Shown in pieces: positions 33,765 through 42,768 of a DNA stretch of 64,000 nucleotides. A model generated the notes under the pieces. It saw only the letters and a list, made by a program, of their open reading frames with translations. It was not told where the DNA came from and did no database searches. The position numbers were made by a program, and so were the translations under genes. This stretch comes from Hyphomicrobiales bacterium (lineage in GTDB: Bacteria; Pseudomonadota; Alphaproteobacteria; Rhizobiales; Beijerinckiaceae): positions 62,001 to 126,000 of the forward strand of contig RXIY01000032.1 in assembly GCA_003963405.1 (NCBI GenBank). Direction: 5' to 3'. Position 1 is the stretch's first letter, and each line of letters starts with the position of its first letter.

Positions 33765-34436
33765 ATGGAAAAGCGTCCATCGGCTATGAAAACGCGGAAC
33801 AACCGGCTGTCGCCAACGGCGGCGAACCGCCTGGGACGCGCCCGCAAGAAGGAAGCGACGCAAACCGGCCCGAAGGCCAATGCGCGTCTGCTGGAGGCGG
33901 CGATTGGCCTATGTTGCCGTAAAGGCGTCGCCGCGACGAGCGTCGACGAAATCGTCGAAGAGTCGGGCGTGGCGCGCATGACGCTCTACAATCGCTATGG
34001 CTCCAAGGATGGGTTGATTCATGCGGCGCTCGCGCATGAGGCGGGCGTCTGGCGCGCCTGGTTCTTTTCGCGTCTCGCCGAGACCCCCGGAACGCCCTGT
34101 GAAAAATTGCTCGCCTGGTTCGACATCATGGACGAATGGTTCCGCCGCGAGGATTATCTGGGCTGCGCGCTGATGAATGCGGCGATGGAGAGCCGCAACA
34201 CGGACCAGAAGCTTGCTGAAATCATCCGCAGCCACAAGAGCCACGTGCTCGAGCAATTGCGCGCGCTCATCCACGCCGCGGGCCTAGACGACGTCGAACT
34301 GCTCACGCAGCAATTCGATTTGCTGATCGACGGCGCCATCGTGAAGGCCGCCATCAAGAAGGCCCCGACCCCCGCGCTCGAAGCGCGCAAAATCGCCGAA
34401 CTGCTACTAGCTCACACACCGCGTGCGGGCATGTGA
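33765..34436 (+). CDS. TetR-family regulator
   Basis: The 223-residue protein has a TetR HTH near residues 40-90 (ANARLLEAAIGLCCRKGVAA, then TSVDEIVEESGVARMTLYNR with the YGSKDGLI end). The rest is the effector and dimerisation domain. The N-terminal 35 residues are Lys/Arg-rich and not typical. It is divergent from the ABC-OsmC operon and upstream of the outer-membrane gene, so it probably represses one or both. The ligand is not predictable. Confidence 0.92.
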   Translation: MEKRPSAMKTRNNRLSPTAANRLGRARKKEATQTGPKANARLLEAAIGLCCRKGVAATSVDEIVEESGVARMTLYNRYGSKDGLIHAALAHEAGVWRAWFFSRLAETPGTPCEKLLAWFDIMDEWFRREDYLGCALMNAAMESRNTDQKLAEIIRSHKSHVLEQLRALIHAAGLDDVELLTQQFDLLIDGAIVKAAIKKAPTPALEARKIAELLLAHTPRAGM

Positions 34437-34544
34437 CGACGAGACGGCTCGTCTCTTCTTGGCGGTCGGCCGATCGGCTCGGCGCGCCTGTGTTGCATCC
34501 TCGCCACTGCATGAGCCTCTCGCGCGGCGAAGTGTGATTATTAT

Positions 34545-34560
34545 TATACTAATCGGTATA
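34545..34560. promoter_or_regulatory. Palindrome TATAC-N6-GTATA upstream of the outer-membrane protein gene
   Basis: A 5-bp inverted repeat with 6-bp spacer, TATAC at 34545-34549 and GTATA at 34556-34560, sits about 190 bp before the next gene start in a 316-bp gap without other features. It could be an operator for the adjacent TetR. Weak evidence, based on symmetry and position only. Confidence 0.35.
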
Positions 34561-34752
34561 GTCAGGAGCGTCGCATGCACGCAAACGTTTGTTGAGCTGG
34601 CTTTTCCAGTGATTTTCGCGACCGCGATCGTCTAGTTGATAAAACTTATCGAGTATAACAAGAATGCAGCGTCGGTTTCCGGCGCTTCGTCCTCAAACGA
34701 ACGCGGCGGAATTCCTGGCGCCTTCCCATCGGACGATCCGAGGTCCTTGAAG

Positions 34753-35919
34753 ATGAATCTGCATGCAGGAGAGACGGCCAGGCGTGGCCGGCTGATGAGA
34801 ATGCTGTTGCTCGCGAGCTGCGCCATCCCGTTCGGGATCGCGTCATCGTCGGTCTGGGCGGCGGGCAAGCGCGCGACCGCCATCGCGGCGACGCCGAAAG
34901 TCGCGCCGTCGGAGGCTCCGCAGCAGCCTGCCCCGCCTCCGCAGCGCCCGCCGGCGCCCATGGGCGTCTTTGGCGCCGACATGCCGGCCAAAGGCAAATT
35001 CGTGCTCGCGATCGCGCCCGTCTGGGCGAATCTCTCCGGGCAGCGGATCGGCACGCAGGGCGTCAGTTCGGAATTCATCGTCTCGACCATTCCCTGGTGG
35101 GTCGATCCGACGAAAAAGCTGAGGCTCGTGCCGCAAAACATCGCGGTCTCGGCGCAGACGGGCCTGATCTCCTATGGCCTTTCGGAGGACCTTTCCGTCG
35201 TCGTCACCGCCTCGATCGTCGAAAAGCGGCTCGAGGCGCTCACCTTCAAGGGACAATCCGGCGCCACGCCGCTGGGCCGAAGCTACCCGGGAACATTCGG
35301 GCTTTCGGATTTCACAACCTCGGCGATCTACAGAATTTACCAAGACCCGGTGCACCGGATTCAGGTCAATCTCGGCTTCGCCTATCCGTTCAGCTTCAAT
35401 ACGGCGCGCTTCGATCTGCTGCAGGCGGACGGGACGGTTCCGAACATTCGGGCGTTCTACGGCATGCAGCCTGGAAGCGGCACATTCGACATCATGCCCG
35501 GCGTCGTCTATGCGGGAAACATCGGCCAATGGTCGTGGGGTCTCTCCTACCGCGCACGTTTGCCGCTTGCGAGGAATCCGGAAAACTGGCGCTTCGGCGA
35601 CCTGCACGAGTTCAACGGCTGGGGAGGTTATACGCTGATCCCCGGCGTGACAGCCACCTTCCGCGCCAGCGGCGTGACGCAGGGACAGATTTCCGGCTTC
35701 GATCCGCAAATCCTCGGGCGCGCCGTGCCAACCAACCCGGCCTTCTATGGCGGACAGCGCGTCGAACTTTTCGGCGGCGGCGTCGTCAGCGGCAAGTTGA
35801 TCGGCGTCGACGCCGCGTCGGTCGCCTTCGAGGCGGGCCTTCCCGTCTATCAAAATCTCAATGGCCCGCAGATCGCCAAGAACTGGCAGGCCGGTTTCTC
35901 GTTTCGGCTGAAGATATGA
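34753..35919 (+). CDS. Outer-membrane beta-barrel protein of the phenol-degradation transporter (MetA) family
   Basis: Starting at ATG 34753, the 388-residue protein has a long N-terminal signal region (MRMLLLASCAIPFGIASSSV), then a Pro/Ala-rich linker and alternating hydrophobic strands, for example FVLAIAPVWANLSGQRIGTQ and SWGLSYRARLPLARNPENW, as in outer-membrane channels of the 'meta-pathway of phenol degradation' family. It ends in RLKI rather than a classic Phe. It may bring a substrate across the outer membrane for the ABC importer nearby. The substrate is not known. Confidence 0.75.
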   Translation: MNLHAGETARRGRLMRMLLLASCAIPFGIASSSVWAAGKRATAIAATPKVAPSEAPQQPAPPPQRPPAPMGVFGADMPAKGKFVLAIAPVWANLSGQRIGTQGVSSEFIVSTIPWWVDPTKKLRLVPQNIAVSAQTGLISYGLSEDLSVVVTASIVEKRLEALTFKGQSGATPLGRSYPGTFGLSDFTTSAIYRIYQDPVHRIQVNLGFAYPFSFNTARFDLLQADGTVPNIRAFYGMQPGSGTFDIMPGVVYAGNIGQWSWGLSYRARLPLARNPENWRFGDLHEFNGWGGYTLIPGVTATFRASGVTQGQISGFDPQILGRAVPTNPAFYGGQRVELFGGGVVSGKLIGVDAASVAFEAGLPVYQNLNGPQIAKNWQAGFSFRLKI

Positions 35920-35994
35920 CGTTGATGGGGCCGACATCGTCGCCCCTGTCTCCTTCTGTGCTTGTCGCGACAGGGTCGCGGCAAGCGCGGCGCG

Positions 35995-36441
35995 TCAATG
36001 CGCCAGATGTTGCAGAGCGGCGTCCGTCTCGGCGATGTCTCGCATTCTCTCCAGCGAGCAATGATCGAGCACGCCGGAGAGCGCCTGCTGCGCCTTCTGC
36101 ATCAGGCGGCGCACGGCGCAGGTATCTTCATCGAGACAATCGTCGCAGCGTCGGTAGCGCGTCTTGCTCGCGCAGGGCATGGGCGCGAGCGGGCCGTCGA
36201 TGGCGCGCACGATGTCGCCGATCATGATCTCGCCCGCCGGCCGCGCCAGACAATAGCCGCCCTTTCCCATCTTCGAATGCACGAAACCGGCGTTGCGCAA
36301 TTCGCAGAGGATGCCGTCGAGAAACTTCTTCGGAATCTTCTCAGTTTCAGCGATCTCTACGACGCGGACGGGTTGGCCCCCGGCCGCGCCGGCGAGATGC
36401 GCCATCGCCTTGAGGGCGTATTTCCCTTTCCTGGTCAGCAT
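35995..36441 (-). CDS. Rrf2-family regulator
   Basis: From ATG 36441, this is a 148-residue Rrf2 protein with the winged HTH MLTRKGKYALKAMAHLAGAA and AETEKIPKKFLDGILCELRN and the cluster region CDDCLDEDTC, where IscR- and NsrR-type members bind Fe-S. Three Cys are present in that stretch (RRCDDCLDEDTCAVRRL). It follows the cysteine desulfurase by 8 bp, so it is in the encapsulin operon and probably senses sulfur or iron-sulfur status. Its target may be the palindrome at 39753. Effector is inferred. Confidence 0.9.
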   Translation of the reverse strand: MLTRKGKYALKAMAHLAGAAGGQPVRVVEIAETEKIPKKFLDGILCELRNAGFVHSKMGKGGYCLARPAGEIMIGDIVRAIDGPLAPMPCASKTRYRRCDDCLDEDTCAVRRLMQKAQQALSGVLDHCSLERMRDIAETDAALQHLAH

Positions 36442-36449
36442 GGCGTCCC

Positions 36450-38684
36450 TTAGAGCCGTCCACTGCCCGCCTGCAATTTGAGAAGCGCCGCGACCAGCGT
36501 ATCGACGTCGGCGCAGGTGTTGTAGAAGGCGAGTGCGGGCCGCACCGTCGCCTCCAGCCCGAAGCGGCGCAGGATCGGCTGCGCGCAATGGTGCCCGGCG
36601 CGCACGGCGATGCCCTCGCGATCCAGCGCCTTGCCGACATCGAGCGGGCTGTGGCCGTCGAGCACGAAGGAAAGAACGGACGCCTTTTCCGCCGCCGTGC
36701 CGATGAAGGTCAGCCCCGGCACGAGCCGCATCTTCTCGGTCGCGTAAACGAGGAGGTCGTGCTCGTAGCGGGCGATGACCTCCATGCCGATGCTCTCGAC
36801 ATAATCGATGGCGGCGCCGAGCCCTACGGCGTCGGCAATATTGCCGGTGCCGGCTTCGAAACGCTCAGGGGCGTCCTGATAGATCGTCTTCTCGAAGGTG
36901 ACGTCGGCAATCATATTGCCGCCGCCCTGCCATGGCGGGGTGTGTTCGAGCACGGCGCCCTTGCCATAGACCGCGCCGATCCCGGTCGGGCCGAACACCT
37001 TGTGGCCGGAGAAGACGAAGAAGTCGCAGTCGATCGACTGCACGTCGACGGGCATGTGCGAGACGGATTGCGCGCCGTCGATCAGCACGCAGGCGCCGTG
37101 GCGATGCGCGATGGACGTGATCTCCCGAACGGGCGTCACCGTGCCGAGCGCATTCGAGACCTGCGTGACGGCGACGATGCGCGTGCGCGGATTGAGAAGC
37201 TTCTCGTAGTCTTCGAGAATGATCTGGCCGCGATCATCCACCGGCGCGACGCGCAGCCGCGCGCCCTTCTCGGCGCAGAGCATCTGCCAGGGGACGATAT
37301 TGGCGTGATGCTCGAGATGCGACACGACGATCTCGTCCCCCTCGCGCACATGGCGCCGGCCCCAGGCCTGGGCGACGAGATTGATCCCTTCCGTCGCGCC
37401 GCGCACGAAGACGATATCCCTGACGCTCGGCGCCTTCAGAAAGCGGCGGACCTTCTCGCGGGCGGCTTCATAGGCGTCCGTCGAACGCGCCGCGAGCGCA
37501 TGAGCGGCGCGGTGAATGTTGGAGTTTTCATATTCGTAGAAATGCGACAGGCGGTCGATCACCGACTGGGGCTTCTGCGTCGTCGCGGCGTTGTCGAGCC
37601 AGATGAGCGGTTTGCCGTGCACCTGCTGTTGCAGGATCGGGAAATCCCGCTTGACGCGATAGGGGTCGAAAACCGTCCGCGTCTCGGCCGAGCCGGCGGA
37701 CAATTGCGGCGCATAGCCCTCGGGCTCGGCCGGCGCCGGGACCGGGGCCGCATGGCCGCCGCCGTGGTCGATAAAATAGAAGGCGTCGTGCGCGGCGGGT
37801 CCACTCTGGCCGGGCGAGGGGTAACGGTCGAAACCGCCCGGCGCCTGCTCGCCGTCGATGGGCGGCGTCGCGAACGAGGCGACGTCCGAGAGGCGATGCG
37901 GATCGGCCTGCGAGGGCTGCGGGATGACGAAGCTCTCCGGCGCGGGCGTCGCATTTGCCTCGGCAAGCGCGGGCGCGCTCGGCGCCGCGACCGGAATATT
38001 GGGGCGGCCGAGTTCGGGCTGCGGCGGAACGGCCGGAGCGAGCGGCGCAACGGCATAGGGCGCCGGCGCGGCTTCGGGCGCGCTGCGCGCGTGCAGAAAA
38101 TAGAGATGATCCGCAGGCGCAGGCGCGCCGCCGCCGGGGAGGCCCATATCGCCCAGACCGACCGTTGGCGGCGCGGAGCGGCTCGCCGGCGCGAGCGCCA
38201 GTTTGCTTCGCGGGTCGGCGGCAAGCAGACGCGGGATCAGGCTGTAATCCACCTCCGCCGGGACCCCGCCCGCAGGGGAGCCGCCGGGCTGAGGGATCTG
38301 ATCGAGGCCGAGCGGGCGGGTCGGCGACTGGAGGCCCGTCGGCGCGCCGGGAGCCGGGATATTCGGCGTCGGGACCACGGAAGGGATCGTCGTTTGCGGA
38401 ATGTCCGGGGGCCCGAAAGGCGCGCGCGCCGGCGTATGAGGCGCGGCGGTGGTGACGACCGAGGGCGCCGGCGCATCCGGCAGGCTCGGCGTATGCGCCG
38501 GCGGACCAAAGGGAAGGGGCGAGGATGAGAATGCGACAGGCGGCTGTTGAAAGAAGGCGTTGGCGAGCCGCGCGATCAAGGCCGGATCGAAAGCCGGGCG
38601 CGCATGTTCGTTGAAGTCCTTCGCCGGAAGCGCCTCGAAAGGCGGATCGGCGGAGACGGGCGCGGCGGATTTGACTGACGACAT
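36450..38684 (-). CDS. Family 2A encapsulin cargo cysteine desulfurase
   Basis: The ATG at 38684 with GAGGAA nine bases upstream gives 744 residues. Residues about 340-744 are a SufS-type PLP desulfurase: LIWLDNAATTQKPQSVIDRL at the start, PLP lysine near 562 in SGHKVFGPTG, and the nucleophile Cys700 in AGHHCAQPILRRFG. The first 340 residues are Pro/Ala-rich and probably disordered, apart from short motifs, as in desulfurases that are loaded into family 2A encapsulins through their N-termini. It would convert cysteine to alanine and persulfide sulfur inside the shell. It follows the shell gene by 73 bp. Confidence 0.93.
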   Translation of the reverse strand: MSSVKSAAPVSADPPFEALPAKDFNEHARPAFDPALIARLANAFFQQPPVAFSSSPLPFGPPAHTPSLPDAPAPSVVTTAAPHTPARAPFGPPDIPQTTIPSVVPTPNIPAPGAPTGLQSPTRPLGLDQIPQPGGSPAGGVPAEVDYSLIPRLLAADPRSKLALAPASRSAPPTVGLGDMGLPGGGAPAPADHLYFLHARSAPEAAPAPYAVAPLAPAVPPQPELGRPNIPVAAPSAPALAEANATPAPESFVIPQPSQADPHRLSDVASFATPPIDGEQAPGGFDRYPSPGQSGPAAHDAFYFIDHGGGHAAPVPAPAEPEGYAPQLSAGSAETRTVFDPYRVKRDFPILQQQVHGKPLIWLDNAATTQKPQSVIDRLSHFYEYENSNIHRAAHALAARSTDAYEAAREKVRRFLKAPSVRDIVFVRGATEGINLVAQAWGRRHVREGDEIVVSHLEHHANIVPWQMLCAEKGARLRVAPVDDRGQIILEDYEKLLNPRTRIVAVTQVSNALGTVTPVREITSIAHRHGACVLIDGAQSVSHMPVDVQSIDCDFFVFSGHKVFGPTGIGAVYGKGAVLEHTPPWQGGGNMIADVTFEKTIYQDAPERFEAGTGNIADAVGLGAAIDYVESIGMEVIARYEHDLLVYATEKMRLVPGLTFIGTAAEKASVLSFVLDGHSPLDVGKALDREGIAVRAGHHCAQPILRRFGLEATVRPALAFYNTCADVDTLVAALLKLQAGSGRL

Positions 38685-38757
38685 GGGCTCGGCTTCCTCG
38701 AAAATTGACAAGGGCCGGCGGCGGAGACGCCGCCGGCGTTGTTCATGGCTCGGCGCG

Positions 38758-39705
38758 TCAGACGCGCTTGTCGTCATAGTCGTGGAACTTGCTCACATCG
38801 ACATCCTCGAGCACGCCGAGCGCGTCATGCGTCAACACGGCGGCCGAGCAGTAGAGCGAGATCAGATAGGACGCGATCGCCTTGCGGTTGATGCCCATGA
38901 AGCGAACCGACAGGCTCGGCGCCACCTCGCCCGGCACGCCGGGCTGAAACAGGCCGATCACGCCCTGCTTCTTCTCGCCGGTGCGCAACAGCAGGATGTT
39001 GGTCTTGCCGTTCTCGTCGATGTAGAGCTTGTCGCTCGGCACGAGCGGCAAGCCGCGCCAGGTGAGGAAGGGCGAACCAAATAGCGTCACGGTCGGCGGC
39101 GGCACCCCGCGGCGCGTGCATTCGCGCCCGAAGGCCGCGATGGCGCGCGGATGCGCGAGGAAGAAGGCCGGCTCCTTCCAAACGCGCGAAATCAGCTCGT
39201 CGAGATCGTCGGGCGTCGGCGGGCCCTTGCGCGTCGCGATCTTCATCGAGGAATGCGCATTGGCGAGAAAGCCATACTCCGCATTGTTGATGAGCTCGGC
39301 CTCCTGCTTCTCCTTCACCTTCTCGGTGAGAAGACGCACCTGCTCCTGTATCTGATCGTAAGGATGATTGTAGAGATCGGAGACGCGGGTCTGCACGTCG
39401 AGCACCGTCGTCACCGCGTTCATCGAATATTCGCGCGGCGCGTCCTCATAGTCGACGAAGGTCTCGGGCAGATCGGCGTCGCGATCGCGCGCCGGACTGC
39501 ATTGCACGTCGGCGTCCGTGAGCGCGGATGATTCCTTGACGCGGTTCAAGCGATAGATGCCGGCTTCGACCGGGACCCACGGCAGGAAGGAAACGAGCCA
39601 CCTCGGCGTGATGCCCGACCATTGCGGGCGCGTTTTCGTGGCGTTGGCGAGCTGGCGCGCGGCCGCCTCGCTCAACGTTTTGCGAACTTCAGGTTCTGTC
39701 GTCAT
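38758..39705 (-). CDS. Family 2A encapsulin shell protein (SrpI-type)
   Basis: The ATG at 39705 has AAGGAGAG upstream and gives 315 residues. The sequence PETFVDYEDAPREYSMNAVT with TVLDVQTRVSDLYNHPYDQI fits family 2A encapsulin shell proteins, which have an HK97 fold and self-assemble into about 60-subunit shells of roughly 24 nm. The long helix (EQVRLLTEKVKEKQEAELIN) and the segment GLFQPGVPGEVAPSLSVRFM are typical. The gene directly precedes its desulfurase cargo gene, as in known family 2A loci. No second cargo is seen on this strand. Confidence 0.94.
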   Translation of the reverse strand: MTTEPEVRKTLSEAAARQLANATKTRPQWSGITPRWLVSFLPWVPVEAGIYRLNRVKESSALTDADVQCSPARDRDADLPETFVDYEDAPREYSMNAVTTVLDVQTRVSDLYNHPYDQIQEQVRLLTEKVKEKQEAELINNAEYGFLANAHSSMKIATRKGPPTPDDLDELISRVWKEPAFFLAHPRAIAAFGRECTRRGVPPPTVTLFGSPFLTWRGLPLVPSDKLYIDENGKTNILLLRTGEKKQGVIGLFQPGVPGEVAPSLSVRFMGINRKAIASYLISLYCSAAVLTHDALGVLEDVDVSKFHDYDDKRV

Positions 39706-39752
39706 GCGCTCTCCTTGAAATCGCCCGCGCCGGGAAAATTCCGCGGAACGAA

Positions 39753-39766
39753 AAATCAATTGATTT
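39753..39766. promoter_or_regulatory. 14-bp perfect palindrome in the encapsulin-cysE divergent promoter
   Basis: AAATCAATTGATTT is an uninterrupted inverted repeat in the 132-bp gap between the shell gene (minus strand) and the serine acetyltransferase gene (plus strand). It lies 48 bp from the shell start and 72 bp from the cysE start. The location suggests an operator acting on both, perhaps for the operon's Rrf2 regulator. The regulator is an inference. Confidence 0.55.
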
Positions 39767-39837
39767 ATTCCCTATAGTCTACCAAGCTTATGCAGTAAAG
39801 ACGCCTGTCGGCCTTGTTCAGGGAGAATTTCGAAGAG

Positions 39838-40782
39838 ATGGCCAATATGCTCGAAACGGTGGTCACAGGGCCCGAACGTCTGCGATTTCAAAGCGTCGTG
39901 TCAGATCTCGGTTCTCTGCGCAAAGCCTCCCAGGCGCGGCGCTACGGGAATGGCGTCTTCCCGCCCGAGCTGCCCTCCCGCGCCGTCGTCGCGAAACTCC
40001 TCGGCGATCTCGCCGCAATTCTTTATCCGCGGCATTTCGGCCCGCCGGACGAGCAGTTTCATGCGTCGGACCATCAGCTGGCGCGCCAGCTCGAGCGACT
40101 TTTTCTCGCGCTGCGTGAGCAGATCCGCCGGGAAGTGAGGCTGTTTCTCGCCGACGCGTCGGAAGAGGCGGCGGCGCTGCGCGCGACCGAAATCGCCGAA
40201 GAATTCATTGAAGCTTTGCCGCGCATCCGCGCGCAGCTCGATACCGATGTGAACGCCGCCTATCTGGGCGATCCGGCCGCGAAGAGCGTCGACGAGGTGA
40301 TTTTCTGCTATCCCGGCGTCCTTGCCCTGATCCGGCATCGGCTCGCGCACCGGCTCTACCGTCTGGGGGCGCCGATGATCGCCCGCATCGTGGCCGAGAT
40401 CGCTCATGCGGAGACCGGCATCGACATCCATCCGGGCGCGACGATCGACGACGGCTTCTTCATCGATCACGGCACCGGCGTCGTGATCGGCGAGACCGCG
40501 ATCATCGGCAAAGGCGTGCGGCTCTATCAAGCGGTGACGCTCGGCGCGAAGCGATTCAACGTCGATGAAAACGGCGCGCTCGAAAAGGGCAAGCCGCGCC
40601 ATCCGATCATCGAGGACGACGTGGTGATCTACGCCGGCGCCACGGTGCTCGGGCGCATCACCATCGGGCGCGGCTCCACCATCGGCGGCAATGTGTGGCT
40701 CACCCACAGCGTGCCGCCCGGCAGCAACATCACCCAGGCGAAAGCGCATGTGGAAGCGTTCGACCACGGCGCGGGGATTTGA
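39838..40782 (+). CDS. cysE: Serine O-acetyltransferase (CysE/EpsC type)
   Basis: The ATG at 39838 is preferred; a TTG 24 bases upstream is possible. The 314-residue protein makes O-acetylserine from serine and acetyl-CoA, the first step of cysteine synthesis. The N-terminal helical domain ends in HRLAHRLYRLGA, and the left-handed beta-helix with hexapeptides follows: GIDIHPGATIDDGFFIDHGT and GVVIGETAIIGKGVRLYQAV, with the catalytic His in FIDHGTG. The C-terminal end lacks the classical Ile that closes the cysteine synthase complex exactly, but does end in Ile. It is divergent from the encapsulin gene. Confidence 0.95.
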   Translation: MANMLETVVTGPERLRFQSVVSDLGSLRKASQARRYGNGVFPPELPSRAVVAKLLGDLAAILYPRHFGPPDEQFHASDHQLARQLERLFLALREQIRREVRLFLADASEEAAALRATEIAEEFIEALPRIRAQLDTDVNAAYLGDPAAKSVDEVIFCYPGVLALIRHRLAHRLYRLGAPMIARIVAEIAHAETGIDIHPGATIDDGFFIDHGTGVVIGETAIIGKGVRLYQAVTLGAKRFNVDENGALEKGKPRHPIIEDDVVIYAGATVLGRITIGRGSTIGGNVWLTHSVPPGSNITQAKAHVEAFDHGAGI

Positions 40783-40832
40783 GGCGATCCGAAAGACGGC
40801 GGACCTGAGCAACTCCACGAAAGGACGGTCCC

Positions 40833-41816
40833 ATGACGATCCATGACGCGCGTTTCATGCCGGCGGCCCGGCCAGGAAGGGGACGCATCTACGGTTCCAT
40901 CACAGAGACAACCGGCGACACGCCTCTCGTGCGGCTCGACCGCATCGCGCAAGCCAAAGGCGTGAAGGCGCATATTCTGGCGAAACTCGAATTCTTCAAT
41001 CCGCTTTCCAGCGTCAAGGACCGCATCGGCGTCGCCATGATCAACAGGCTCGAAGCGGATGGCCGCATTGCGCCCGGCCGCAGCGTGCTGATCGAGCCGA
41101 CCTCGGGCAACACCGGCATTGCGCTCGCCTTCGTCGCCGCCGCGCGCGGCTACAAGCTCATCCTCGTCATGCCGGAGTCCATGTCGCTCGAACGGCGCAA
41201 GATGCTCGCGCTGCTCGGCGCCGAACTCGTGTTGACGCCCGCCTCGCAGGGCATGAAGGGCGCGCTCGCCAAAGCGGACGAGCTGGTCTCGAAAAACCCC
41301 GACGCCGTCATTCCGCGACAATTCGAGAACGCCGCCAATCCCGAGTGTCACCGCCTCACCACGGCGGAGGAAATCTGGAACGATACAAAGGGAGCCATCG
41401 ATTATTTCGTCGCGGGCGTCGGCACCGGCGGCACGATCACGGGCGTGGGTCACGCGCTGAAGCCGCGCCGCCCCGGCCTGCGCGTCGTCGCCGTGGAGCC
41501 TGAGGACTCCGCCGTTCTCTCCGGCCGCCCGCCAGGGCCGCACAAGATTCAGGGCGTCGGCGCCGGATTCGTGCCGGCCGTTCTCGATCGCAGCGTGATC
41601 GACGAAATCGTCGCCATCGGCAATCACACGGCTTTTGAAACGGCCCGCCTCGCCGCGCGGCTCGAAGGCGCGCCGATCGGCGTCTCGTCGGGCGCCGCCC
41701 TCGCCGCCGCTCTGGAAATCGGCGCGAGGCCAGAGGCCGAGGGCAAGAACATCGTCGTGGTCATCCCCTCTTTCGCCGAGCGTTATCTCTCGACCGCGCT
41801 GTTCGAAGGCTTTTAG
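40833..41816 (+). CDS. cysK: Cysteine synthase A (O-acetylserine sulfhydrylase)
   Basis: The 327-residue PLP enzyme makes cysteine from O-acetylserine and sulfide. Its PLP lysine is Lys62 in [11 protein letters not shown], the asparagine loop is [12 protein letters not shown], and the phosphate-binding loop is [12 protein letters not shown]. It lies 50 bp after cysE in the same direction, so both steps of cysteine synthesis are made together. Cysteine is the substrate of the encapsulated desulfurase encoded divergently. Confidence 0.96.
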   Translation: MTIHDARFMPAARPGRGRIYGSITETTGDTPLVRLDRIAQAKGVKAHILAKLEFFNPLSSVKDRIGVAMINRLEADGRIAPGRSVLIEPTSGNTGIALAFVAAARGYKLILVMPESMSLERRKMLALLGAELVLTPASQGMKGALAKADELVSKNPDAVIPRQFENAANPECHRLTTAEEIWNDTKGAIDYFVAGVGTGGTITGVGHALKPRRPGLRVVAVEPEDSAVLSGRPPGPHKIQGVGAGFVPAVLDRSVIDEIVAIGNHTAFETARLAARLEGAPIGVSSGAALAAALEIGARPEAEGKNIVVVIPSFAERYLSTALFEGF

Positions 41817-41830
41817 GCGAGGATACGCTG

Positions 41831-42127
41831 ATGCCAAATCGCGCCGGTTTTCCGAATCGGGCTGGCGAAGGTCGAAGCCCCGGCTCATCGCTCCTCGTCC
41901 GTGCGGTCGTTATTGCAATCGCTCTGGCGCAGGCGCTGTTCTGGATCGTGACGCTGTCGATCTTCCGCAACGGCCTCCTGCCCTTCGACCTCGTTTTCTT
42001 CTGGCTGACCGTCCCGGCGCTCGCTCTCGGCCTGATGGGCGAATCCCTGCCCTTTGCGGCCGGGCTGGCGATGGCGGGTTTCATCATCGACATCGGCCTT
42101 CTCGCCGAGTGGATGACGATCGGCTAG
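41831..42127 (+). CDS. Small two- or three-helix membrane protein of unknown function
   Basis: The 98-residue protein has a basic N-terminus and three hydrophobic segments (VRAVVIAIALAQALFWIVTL, FDLVFFWLTVPALALGLMGE and FAAGLAMAGFIIDIGLLAEW). It begins 14 bp after cysK, so it is probably transcribed with cysE-cysK. I do not recognise a family. The context could suit a sulfate, sulfide or cysteine related membrane role, but nothing in the sequence shows one. Confidence 0.65.
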   Translation: MPNRAGFPNRAGEGRSPGSSLLVRAVVIAIALAQALFWIVTLSIFRNGLLPFDLVFFWLTVPALALGLMGESLPFAAGLAMAGFIIDIGLLAEWMTIG

Positions 42128-42260
42128 GGTTTCTGATCAAGCTCTTGCGGCTAGGGCCTGAGCGGGCTGCCCTCGCGCGCCCTGCGTGGATCGCAGTCCC
42201 GGCGTGAATTGACGGCCCGCGACCATGTTCGAGCGCGGGCCGGGAAGTTTTTTTGCCCGC

Positions 42261-42746
42261 TTACATCGGGGTGACGACGACGTAATAGACCCCATTGTTC
42301 CCATAGCGGGGAGCGAGCCAGGCCCCGTCGCAGACATAGAAGGCGTCGCCATTCACGATGCGATTGACGCAGCCGCCGGGGAGCGTCGCCAATGTGGCGC
42401 CGATCGCATAGTTGCGCGCGGCGGCGGTGACTGCGGCCGCCCCGACAACGGCTCCGGCGGCCGCTGCGCCACAAGCATAACAACCCGCGCCGTAGTAGCT
42501 ATTGACGACGACGGGTCCATGGTAGCCGTAGCCGCCCCAGGCGCCGGCGGCGTGATAGCCGTCCCCGTGCCAGGTGCCACCCCAGCCAGCCGCGCCGCCA
42601 CCATGCCAGCCGCCAGCCGCGAAGCCGCCGTTGGGCCCCCGCGCGACAAAACCGCCGCCGCCGAAGCCGCCTCTCCATGCATGCGCGGGCGAAATCGAAA
42701 GTCCGATCGCTACGGCGACGAACGCCCGAAAAATGATCCTGTTCAT
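42261..42746 (-). CDS. Glycine-rich secreted protein
   Basis: A clear signal peptide (MNRIIFRAFVAVAIGLSISP, cut after AHA) precedes a region rich in Gly, His, Trp and Tyr (for example GGWHGGGAAGWGGTWHGDGY), then a short C-terminal part with four cysteines (GCYACGAAAA and GGCVNRIVNGDAFYVC). The composition is like that of structural or cell-surface proteins. I do not recognise a specific function. It shares direction with the DUF2092 gene, 22 bp downstream of it. Confidence 0.7.
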   Translation of the reverse strand: MNRIIFRAFVAVAIGLSISPAHAWRGGFGGGGFVARGPNGGFAAGGWHGGGAAGWGGTWHGDGYHAAGAWGGYGYHGPVVVNSYYGAGCYACGAAAAGAVVGAAAVTAAARNYAIGATLATLPGGCVNRIVNGDAFYVCDGAWLAPRYGNNGVYYVVVTPM

Positions 42747-42768
42747 CGTGATCTCCCTCGCGTGACGT

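Noticed and set aside
36588-38528. Long plus-strand frame opposite the encapsulin desulfurase
   Set aside because: Antisense shadow over a gene with a complete desulfurase domain.
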